This document shows, piece after piece, positions 52,610 through 62,169 of a stretch of 64,000 bases of DNA. Below the pieces are notes generated by a model, which made no database searches, had not been told where the DNA came from, and saw only the letters and a list, made by a program, of their open reading frames with translations. A program made the translations under genes and the position numbers. The DNA is taken from assembly GCA_029721515.1 (NCBI GenBank), contig CM056565.1, forward strand, positions 7,504,742 to 7,568,741, in the 5' to 3' direction. Every line of letters starts with the position of its first letter. Positions within the stretch are counted from its first letter, which is position 1. The stretch is from Synanceia verrucosa. Its lineage: Eukaryota; Chordata; Actinopteri; Perciformes; Synanceiidae.

Positions 52610-53395
52610 AAAACTATCCCAGATATCCAGCATGTAATTTTGAATATCCAAACTACATTGTGACTAGTAAAAATGTCATTATGGATATCCACAATTCGTA
52701 CTATGACTAGTAAAAATGTAATTTCAGATATTTACAATTAGAATTATGACTAGCAACAGATATCCACAAATGTATTGTGGATATCTGTTGACGGGTACGT
52801 TTTCATTCTGGATATCTGAAATGAAAATTATGACTAGTAACAATTGGATTGAAGATATCTGAAATGGGAGTTTTTCCTAGTAAGAAATCAATTGCAGATA
52901 TCCAGAGTGTTCATTCTAGATATTCAGAATGTTCATTCTAGATATTCAGAATGTTCACTCTAGATATCCAGAAAGAAACTGAAAGCCCAATACACATGAA
53001 TGGCAAAAGTGACGTCATTTGTCCCAGGAAGAATATCATTTTGGATACCTGAAATGATGATTGTAGATAGGAAGAATGTCATTGTGGATATCTGAAATGT
53101 TCTTTTTGACTAAGAAGAACTGAATTACAGATATCTGTAATACATATCCAGTCTAGCTATTAAATATTAAAACGGCCACTTACAGTTTTTAAGGATTTTA
53201 GATATCTGAATTTATTTTTGACTAGTACAATCAAAGTTGTAGGTATCTTAAATTTATTATTTATGCATTTATTATTTCTACTAGTAAGAATGTTATTGCG
53301 GATATCTTTAATGACCATTCTGAATAGGCAAAATTACATTTTGACAAGGAGAAATGCAGTTATGGATATCTAAAATGTAATTAGAGATTAAAACC
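52610..53395. repeat. Degenerate GATATC / ACTAGTAA tandem array
   Basis: About fifteen blocks containing (G/A)GATATC(C/T) alternate with TGACTAGTAA-type blocks and AAATGT(C/T)ATT spacers at irregular intervals of roughly 20-50 bp. The core GGATATCC is itself palindromic, and blocks occur in both orientations. One place forms a perfect 16-bp inverted repeat (52754-52769 with 52775-52790, loop 5 nt). The array abuts the truncated 5' side of the LINE. It looks like a satellite-derived or foldback element. Confidence 0.75.
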
Positions 53396-53494
53396 ATACG
53401 GCGTATATGTGGCGACTTGTACTGGTGACGGAGTGACTTCAGCTGGTTCAGACGTTTATGTCACACGAGGGTCTCCTGTGGTAGCTTTACAGAG

Positions 53495-53719
53495 GCTCTA
53501 TCCACCCGCCATATCTGCAGCCATTCCTCACCACTGTCGCCACCTGATGTGTTCATTTGATTGGCTGAGCTCTCTTAGCCCCGCCCTCTTCTGATGACCA
53601 TGGAGAGATCTGATTGGTCGAGAGGCGGTTCATCATGTTTCAGGGGCGTTTGCATCAGCAGGCTGTTCGTGGATGGATACACTACTGTTCTACCTGCACC
53701 ACCTCCATGCCTGACAGCG
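53495..53719 (+). promoter_or_regulatory. tm7sf2: Probable tm7sf2 promoter and untranslated first exon
   Basis: Two inverted CCAAT boxes (ATTGG at 53560-53564 and 53613-53617) flank a GC box (CCCCGCCC at about 53579-53586). A good donor (GACAGCG|GTAAGG) follows at 53719/53720, and the next acceptor at 54471 opens the first coding exon. NF-Y and Sp1 sites 50 bp apart are the typical cofactor arrangement in SREBP-responsive sterol genes. A nearby TCACCACTG is only a partial match to a sterol response element. The left edge shares a 16-bp core with repeats near 47.9 and 48.2 kb. Confidence 0.5.
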
Positions 53720-54481
53720 GTAAGGCTCCACTGTATCTACTTTGGTACAAGACAGGCAGCATTTAGCTCTTTAAATGCTCTGTATTTTTCTGCAAAACTG
53801 TCGGTTCTCTCGACCTCAGATCAGTTTAGCGTCCACAGGTTATTTAATATGGGCACTAAACGGCTTAAAGCTTCATGTTTCATAATAATAGCTGTGTAGC
53901 TGTGTGGACACACAGGAACTGACAGCAGTGTGACCTGACCTTTGTATCTGTGGTGTGGTTTATAACAGCACAAATACAATATTATTTACACTGTCATACA
54001 AAATAACAGCAAATGAGATGTTACAGAGTGTGGAAAATGGACTGAACATTTAGTTGACACGGAAACATCCCGTTGATTCTCCATTTCATAATTTAGTGTA
54101 CTAATTTTATTTTTTCGTTATTATTACTGCTTTAAAATCCATGCAGCATCTTGATGACTGGAACTATGTTTAACTATCTTACAAGCTGTCTCACCATCCT
54201 GAGAAAACTTTCTGATTGTAAACTTAATGATTTTTACACAACTCTGACCTCAATCACTTAAATCTCTCGTATGGTTAATGCTTTTCCTTTAATCTATAAC
54301 AGTGCTTTGTATTAAACTGCATACAGCTGATCATGTTCTGTATGTAAAATCAGAATCACTGGTACCTGTTGCACACATGTGGTGGAGGTAACAATTTATT
54401 GTAACATATATTAGGAAGTACAGCAACTTTTTGACTGAAATATCTACCTTATTTTATTTTTTTTTATACAGAAGACCAATA

Positions 54482-54935
54482 ATGAAGCCAAACAGTCAAG
54501 CGCTCAAAAACAGATCCTCACATGACACAGAGAGGGAATTTGGAGGAACCCTGGGTGAGTGACAGCTTCGATCATGATACATCCACCTTCATTGTATTTA
54601 AAGAGGACCTATCATTATCATATTTGCATTTTGGGTTTCAACCAGAAGATGTCCACATGCTTTAATGTTCCAAAGACGCTTTATTTTTCTGATACCTGCT
54701 GTGCTGCAGTGCTTCTTCTCACCCACTGTCTAAAATGTCCCTGTCCAGCCCAGTCTGCTCTGATTGGTCAGCTGGTCCACAAAAACCAAGTTCTTCACTC
54801 ACATTCACACTATGGACAATTTAAATTAGCCAATTAACCTAATCCCCATGCATGTTTTTGGATGGTGGGAGGAAGCAGGAGTACCCAGAGAGAACCCACG
54901 CAGACACAGGGAGAACATGCAAACTCCACAGAAAG

Positions 54936-54994
<59 letters not shown>

Positions 54995-55497
54995 CACACA
55001 CACACACACACACACACACTAAAGGAAAACACAAAAGCATAATAGCTCTTCTTTAAGGCTTTTGTTTGTGTTGTTAACACCACACCATTTAGACCTTTCT
55101 CCTATTTGACTAGCTGTAGCCTAGCAGGAAGTAACTCTCTCATTCGAGTCATGCAGTCTTGTCATCTGCATGTAACTTGTTCACACTTCATCTGTTTGCA
55201 AATGCAAAATTACATTTTCATTGCACTGTCTTGCTCACAGCAACACAGCTTTAATACTAATTTACTTTTTCTGATGTATAGACACTGTCATCATATTTGT
55301 TGTTTTGTAACATCATCAAGCTGCTGCCACAATAGTATAATAAAATGACAGAACTCGTGGCAGTAAAGCTCACAGCATGAACTCCATCAACTGTTCATTA
55401 CAGCTCTAATTAAGAGTCGTCACAGCCACCACATGCTAGAATTTGAAAATGTGTTATTGTAAACATGAGGTGAAATGAGAGAGCAAGTATATCACAG

Positions 55498-55538
<41 letters not shown>

Positions 55539-58500
55539 ACAAAGCCTCTCCTTAAATTGAGTATCACATCCGTTTTAAAGTGAACTCACCTTTTGAACAT
55601 GAGTTGAGCTCACTTTTTTGCATCTACACTGAGGACTAATCTAAATGGTACTACTACACATTGTGCTTAATTATTCACCGCTATCACACATTAATAATAT
55701 TAGTCTGGTGCATTAGATCTAGAGTACTCTGACTGTTCTCCATTATTTTCCCAGTTTTCCCTGGAATGATGCCTCATTTTTATCTTCATTGCTTTGGACT
55801 TCTGCTGGATAATGTCAGCCATGTGTTGTCATCTCACTTTTATCTGTAATGTGGCTCAGGTGCGTTGTGCATACTGGTCTTTCTCCCACTGACGGTGCTG
55901 TTCCTGATCTGTGTGAGTCGATCCCCTGAGGCCAGTGTGCTCCAGTGGCCCCCTGCCCTCCCCTCCACTGACCAGCTGTGGGACCCTTTGGCCCTTGTGC
56001 TTCTGCTGGGCTGGATCGCTCTGCATGCCCTCCTCTATGTGATGCCGTTAGGAAAGGTATAACTGACTCAAGGATGAAGTTGCATTAAATCCAGCTGCGG
56101 TCTGGAAAAAAACTGTGGTGACTTTGACCAGAGAAGATCTGTTGTTAAAGTAAACCATGTGTACTCTATGATAAACACTGATTTATGATGGTGTGATGTA
56201 GGTGATAATTAATACTAATAAATAATTGTATTAGTTTGATTATATAATTACTGTTTAAAGGAATCCTTCCAACATAAATTTGGCCACATAAATTAAATTA
56301 ATGGCACTTTGAATTCTTGACTGAGCTGCTTTAAAGAAGCAGTGTGTATAATTTCAGAGGAGCTATTAACAGAAATGGAATATAATATATTTATAGCCAT
56401 TGTTTCATTGATGTATAATCATCTGAAACTAAAAATGTTGTGGTTTAGTTATCTTACAGTGAGTCTTTCATGTCTATGTAGGTAGCGGGTCCTCTTCACG
56501 AAGTCTACCATGTTTTCACAGTAGCCCACTACGGACAAACAAACCAAACACTGGTTCTAGTGGGAGCCTTTCATCTTTACCTGAAGGCCACAGTGGTCCT
56601 TTACTGTGGTTACTTAAGCAGTGTAAAACCATCACAGGGCCATCCATCCATTATCTACCTCTTATCCTCATAGGGTCGCAGGGGGGCTGGAGCCTATCCC
56701 ATCTGTCTTAGGGCGAGAGGTCTCCAGTTCATCACAGCATATGGCCAGCCAACTTCTCTAAAGTAGTGCAGGTAGATGGATTTCTGAACGGACTGTTGGC
56801 GGTAGCTTCAAATTTAATGTTGGTGTGACTCTGCAAGAAAGAGAACAAGCTTATTTCCCATTAATGCTGACCTGTAACTTCAAAGATAATCATGTTTATC
56901 TGCTGCATGCTAAAATGTAGCGTAGAGATCGACCGATATGGATTTTTCTATAGCCTATGCCGATACCGATGTTTAGAGGTCATGGAGGTCATTTGGCCGA
57001 TGTTGCCAAATCGTGTAAGCAACACAAGATGAAAAAAGAGAACATTTATCAGTCAACAAACTACTAGAATGAATTCAACAAAGGTGTATTTATTGTTCAT
57101 GAATTCAACTTTTCATTTGTAAGTGGAGGGATTTCTTCTTTCAAAGGTTACATCATATAACCTCTCTCCGTTTTTGTCTTTACACATATTTTTGTGTGTA
57201 TAATGCTTAACTGTGGGGCACGACTCAATTTGACATTTATTATTTTGCATATAGAGTATTTGCCACGCCATGATATACAATGCACTGATGTAGGAAAATC
57301 TTCTTACTGCTGTAGTGATTAATGTTCAGCCATATCCCCTGGCCATTAGCAGGACGGTATATGAGGTGCATCATTAAAAAATCATTTATGCTTTGATTGA
57401 TCCTATGACTCTAGTCCAATACCTAATAAATACACAGAACATATTTTATGTGTTCAAACTCAAAATGAGTGTTTCTACCTGCAGGTGTCTGAAGGATTAG
57501 TGTTGCGGGATGGAACTCGACTCAAGTATCCCATAAACGGTATTTATATCACTGATGCAAACACATTTTTTTTTTTTATTGTTTGTTTGTTTTTAAGATT
57601 TATTATGACTTTGTTAACTCTCATCCAACCCATCTATTTAACATGCACGGACTACTGAGAGGAGTCCCTTGTAAACTACTGTAAGAAACAACCAGTCAAA
57701 GCAAAACATTAACTTATTTCTTCTCAACACATAATTTTATAATTAATACCATCTTAAGACAAAACACGGATTAATATAGTCTTAGTAATATTACTGTTAA
57801 TCTGCATATGATTGCAGCAGACAAAACACATGGTCAGACGCCTGCTAGCAGGAAAAAGGGAGAAAGGTGCAGTTTAAATCTTTTAGCCATATTTTAAGTA
57901 TCATGACATGCAATGTTGTTGAATAACGACTAGCTGTGTTTGCACTGTGTAGTACTGCAGTACTGCAAAGAGATATTACGATAGCTTAGAAGATTTCAGT
58001 CATGAGTTTTCTGTTCAGTGTTTCCACATTTATAATGCTTCACTGCTATTCAATGCACCTGCTGTGATATTTTATTTTAAGAAGGATCCAAAAGTCTTGT
58101 TTTTTTATGTGTCTAACTTCTGATCTGACCTTGAGCTAAAGTTTACTTAAGCAACACAATCTTTAGTTCCATCTCTTCCAACCTTTACCTTTTTTTTATA
58201 CCGGCCTTTGTCAGTCTGCTTATCTCTTCCCCCAGGCCACAGCATTTAGCTTTGTTTGTTTCTCTCCCCTAGGTTTTCATGGCCTGTGCATCAGCGGTGT
58301 GTTGCTGATGTTGTTGCTGGGGCTCGGGGCTCCTCTGGGGTATCTCTTTGAGCTGCTGTTGCCTCTGGCAGTGTGTGCAATAGCAGTGTCATTCCTGTTC
58401 TCCGTCTACCTCTACATCCGCTCCTTCTGGGTTCCTTCTCATGCTCTCGCTTTGGGAGGCAACACAGGTGAGAGGAGGTGCACCGTCACCAGAAGAATCC

Positions 58501-61500
58501 ACCTTAAAATGCTATTTTAAAAGAAGTTACTTGTGATGCACTGTGCATTTGTAGGCCTCTTTTCATGTTCGGTGGAGGATTTTGGTATTCCTGTGGGTAA
58601 TTATCTAACAGTCCAAGCTCTTCAGGAGCCTGCAGGCATCAAGTAAACACTCTTTCTAGTAAGCTGACCCTGCTGCACCGGCTTCACTGTGCTGTGCTGC
58701 ATCTTAAGGCAGAAACCTGAGAGCATACAGTGTTGTGATTCAGCCTCTGCTCACTGAGCAGTGTGTTCATCCCAGTTGTAGCAAGGCTTCAACAACATGT
58801 TGTTTACTGTGCTATGCCATTAACTCTTTGAGTACCAGCCGTTTTTTTAAAATTGAAAGTGTCTTGTGCCAGTGTTTTTGCCCATTTTTCAGTCATATTT
58901 CAAGACCCACAGAATATTTTGTACTGTGTCTCTGAAAACACAGAGAAGCTCAAATGAAAGAAGAGTCACGCTATTTCATCATGGCAAAAACACGTTTTTA
59001 CCTTGTTTCGTTCTTGTTTTATCTGGAGGAGAGTAGAGGCCACTTTCACCAAAATCACCACTTTTTGTCCAGAATCTGATTGTTTTGCTCTCTAAATGCG
59101 ATCGTCTCCACTCCCTGCTTTGATCTTTGTGGCGCATTTTAACCTTTTATGTCCCGACTACAAATCACAGAAGCCCCGAAAATACTCACAGGCTGCAGCA
59201 GAGCGTGATCAGCGACCAGCTGTAAAAAAACTACTTTGACGTCATATTGTGTCAATGGCACTCAAAGAGTTAAGATAAACTCATTTAGTAGATGAAATTA
59301 ATCTAGTTAAAATGTAAAACATGCACATATATGAGTCACGCAGGTTGAAGAACACAAAATATTAGACTAAGAAGTAGACTAAAGAAGAGGTGGATGGCAC
59401 TGAGATGCTGTGTAGCTGGCTGCAAACATCCCTGCAAAAGTAATGTTAAATGTTAAAATTGGCTGATGATGTTAGTCAGACAGTATTAGTTAGCATTTGA
59501 TAACTAGCAAGCAAACGTACAAGAGCTAACAATGGTGAACATGGTTTTAATTATATCAAGTCAATGACATATTTAGTGTACATACAGTATGTATTGACAC
59601 CTAAAGCACAGGATCATGTTTGTCCTTATATGGATGTTTGTTTTATAATGAATTCATCCTTCCTTGTTTAGGAAATCCTCTGTATGACTTCTTCATCGGA
59701 CGGGAACTAAATCCCCGGATTGGAAATTTTGACCTAAAATATTTCTGTGAGCTCAGACCAGGTCTGATTGGTTGGGTGAGTTAACCTGCAGGGGTGATCA
59801 ATTCACTTTCTATTTCACACATATTTGGAAATCCATACACTGATGAAACCACTGAAGTAATGCATTAAAACAATATCATTTAAATGAAAAGCAAAATAAC
59901 TAAAAAGAACAAGGATTGCAACAAATGTGACCTAGTTAAAGTGTCTAATTCTAACATGTCAGGTTCTGCTAAAAACACTTTTATACTTCTGTTGTCTTTC
60001 AATTTATTTATAAGAATAATTTAAGCTTGTAATTATTAATTAACACTGTTGCATGATGATCTCTAGAGAGCCCAACCAGACCAACAGGTGGCGATGTTGC
60101 TCTCCTTTGAGCTTCCATAAATTATTTGCAGTCAGAACCAGGAACTTTTCTCCCTGATGACCTGACACAGTGAGACACTAGTTGGAGGGCAGGCATCTTT
60201 ATCTGTGTCTGAGTCAGCAGACCGACCGAGTCAAAATTATAGTGAGAAATTCTAATAAGATTCTCAGAGGTTGTCCTTATTTTCACAAGACCGTAGCAGA
60301 GGCAGTAAAAAGACAGAATATTGGAAAAAACATCATTGTAATAAGTCCTTTCATTTCATTTTCTAATCTGTATTTACAGTAAAACCTTTGTACATCTGAA
60401 TTTTCTGAAGCCAGGTGCGTAGGAGAAGATGGAAAAAGCTCGCACCAGCTGGCTACAGACAGTGTGTGGGAGATGTTTGCATCCTGTTGAATGTTTAAAC
60501 TATGTCCTTTTAACTTCAACATCATACAATTGCTGATACTGGCATTTTAGGACTAAGTCTTCGAAATTGTTTTGTTTTATATAAATGACCATAGTCTCCA
60601 ATAGCCGAGCTAGAGTCCATGCCTCTTTATGAATGTATTCTGGTCAGAAGGTTAGAGAGAGAGATGAAGTAGCTTGTCTTCATTTGAAATTAAAAAATAA
60701 AACATCTCACATTACTGTGAAGTAATCAGCATCCAACTTAACTGAGATTATGTATGCATGACAACTGATTATAATGCAGTATATTACCTGCAGCCAGAAC
60801 AGCCAAAATTATCACCTGGATGGAACTGTGTAGTCAGTTTTGTAGGATTTTGTTTTGATAGTCAGAACCATTCTTATTTATCCCTACAGTGTTTTACAGT
60901 CAATGTTAAAATATATAATATAATACACCTGTGGCTGTGCAGATGATTTGTATTGATATGTTAGCGTTGTTGTATTGGGTTGCATTAGTTTGTATCTAAT
61001 GATGGTGGTCACCAAGTGAAAATGGCAATTGTCTGTGGAATGAATTCATGTGACTACTTGGCTCAGAACTATAAAATGCTGATTGACGTCTCTGTTATTA
61101 GTTTTTGATGTTTCACCTGACAACTACTTTTTGTAGTTCTGAGCCAAGTAGTCACATGAATTCATGAAATAGTGACATTAATTACGTGTTTTCCTCTCAG
61201 GTGGTCATAAACCTGGGCATGCTGATGAAGGAGGTGGAGCTTCGTGGTTCCCCCTCGCTCGCCATGGTGTTGGTCAACAGTTTCCAGCTGCTGTATGTGG
61301 CCGATGCTCTCTGGAACGAGGTGAGGGGCTCAACAGGGTCAAAGGTTACGATTATGCTAAGTGCTTGAGATCCCAGTATCAAGCCGTTAAATTAGCACAT
61401 TAACGTGGTTAATGTGTTTTGATTCTCAGTTTTGGTCATTAATTCCGACTGAGTTGTTAGTTTCCTTGATTTTTTGAGTTTTTTGAATGGATTCTTCACT

Positions 61501-62169
61501 GTTCTGTTACAACAGGAGGCAGTTCTGACAACCATGGACATTGTGCATGATGGTTTTGGCTTTATGTTGGTCTTTGGGGACTTGGCCTGGGTTCCCTTCA
61601 CATACAGCCTCCAGGCTGCCTTCCTGGTTGTGCATCCACAGGCTCTGAGTTCACTTGGAGCGGCAACTATAATAGTACTGAATGGTAATCATGCATGCGT
61701 TCTTATTCATCGGTCTGTAATATGTTACATGTTGTGGTAAAAGATGTTGGCATTTTTGTCTTTCCCTTCAGGTATTGGATATTATATTTTCAGAAAATCC
61801 AACTCACAGAAGAACCAGTTCAGACGAGACCCGACACATCCAAGTGTTTCAAGTCAGTCATGTATTTAAGTCCCCAGTCTTTTTAGATTTATTCTCTAAA
61901 ATCAAGACAATTACTCCCACTTGTACTCTTTCACATCTTATTCTTACTTCTGTCTCAACCCCTGCTGTATATAACAGAATGAAGTGGGTGTTGATCTTTG
62001 ACATACACTCCTTGTACTCAGAAATATCTCTGTTTTTCCCTTGCAGGACTGGAGACCATCGCCACAGCAACAGGGAAACGGCTGCTGGTGTCTGGTTGGT
62101 GGGGTCTCGTTCGTCATCCCAATTACCTCGGCGACCTCCTCATGGCCCTGGCGTGGTCCCTGCCATGTG
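54482..62169 (+). CDS. tm7sf2: Delta(14)-sterol reductase TM7SF2, 3' end outside window
   Basis: Nine coding exons assemble in frame: 54482-54554, 55860-56056, 57485-57539, 58273-58467, 59672-59775, 61201-61320, 61516-61684, 61772-61852 and 62047-62169. They give 372 aa and end in phase 1. Human TM7SF2 has 418 aa, so one final exon (about 45-50 aa with the KYG...YRI-type end) should lie beyond 64000. Family signatures are present: EFGGTLG near the start, GNPLYDFFIGRELNPRIG at residues 174-191, and LLVSGWWGLVRHPNYLGDLL at 344-363, the NADPH/sterol-binding ERG4/ERG24 motif. Multiple hydrophobic helices span the protein. The enzyme reduces the C14-C15 double bond of sterol intermediates after CYP51 in the ER and inner nuclear envelope, and is paralogous to the LBR C-terminal domain. 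Confidence 0.95.
54797..54926 (-). mobile_element. V-SINE core fragment
   Basis: The reverse complement matches the central part of the intact copy at 63155-63518: CTTTCTGTGGAGTTTGCATG, GTGGGTTCTCT, CTTCCTCCCACCATCCAAAA, then GTGTGAATGTGAG. The tRNA-like head is replaced by a TA/CA microsatellite and the 3' tail is missing. It lies in tm7sf2 intron 1. Confidence 0.8.
54940..55018. repeat. (TA)n-(CA)n microsatellite
   Basis: About 48 bases of TA followed by about 27 bases of CA, directly abutting the truncated SINE. Confidence 0.95.
55502..55537. repeat. (GT)n microsatellite
   Basis: About 18 uninterrupted GT units in tm7sf2 intron 1. Confidence 0.95.
56643..56765 (-). mobile_element. V-SINE 3' fragment
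   Basis: CATCCATCCATTATCTACC, CTTATCCTCATAGGGTCGCA, GGGGCTGGAGCCTATCCCAT and CTCCAGTTCATCACAG are reverse complements of the SINE 3' half (GGGATAGGCTCCAGCCCCC, GATGAACTGGAGAC). The 5' half is absent. It lies in tm7sf2 intron 2. Confidence 0.8.
56925..57025. repeat. Possible dispersed repeat (GATCGACCGATATGG type)
   Basis: GAGATCGACCGATATGGATT and CCGATACCGATG are phrases I associate with high-copy teleost DNA elements. Boundaries and class were not determined. Confidence 0.3.
58820..59273. mobile_element. MITE with TTAA ends (piggyBac-like)
   Basis: The left end reads TTAACTCTTTGAGTACCAGC. The right end, reverse-complemented, reads TTAACTCTTTGAGTGCCATT. The first 14 bases are identical, followed by one mismatch and CCA. 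TTAA at both borders fits the piggyBac superfamily target duplication. The 454-bp element has no coding capacity and lies in tm7sf2 intron 5. A full palindromic CRE, TGACGTCA, occurs near its right end at about 59238. Confidence 0.7.
61040..61165. repeat. tm7sf2: Perfect 32-bp inverted repeat in tm7sf2 intron 6
   Basis: Positions 61040-61071 and 61134-61165 are exact reverse complements (arms begin ATGAATTCATGTGACTACTT). As RNA the stem would extend inward by one G-U pair and four A-U pairs to 37 bp, leaving a loop of about 52 nt. The right arm ends only 35 nt before the exon at 61201, covering the usual branch-point zone. Confidence 0.93.
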
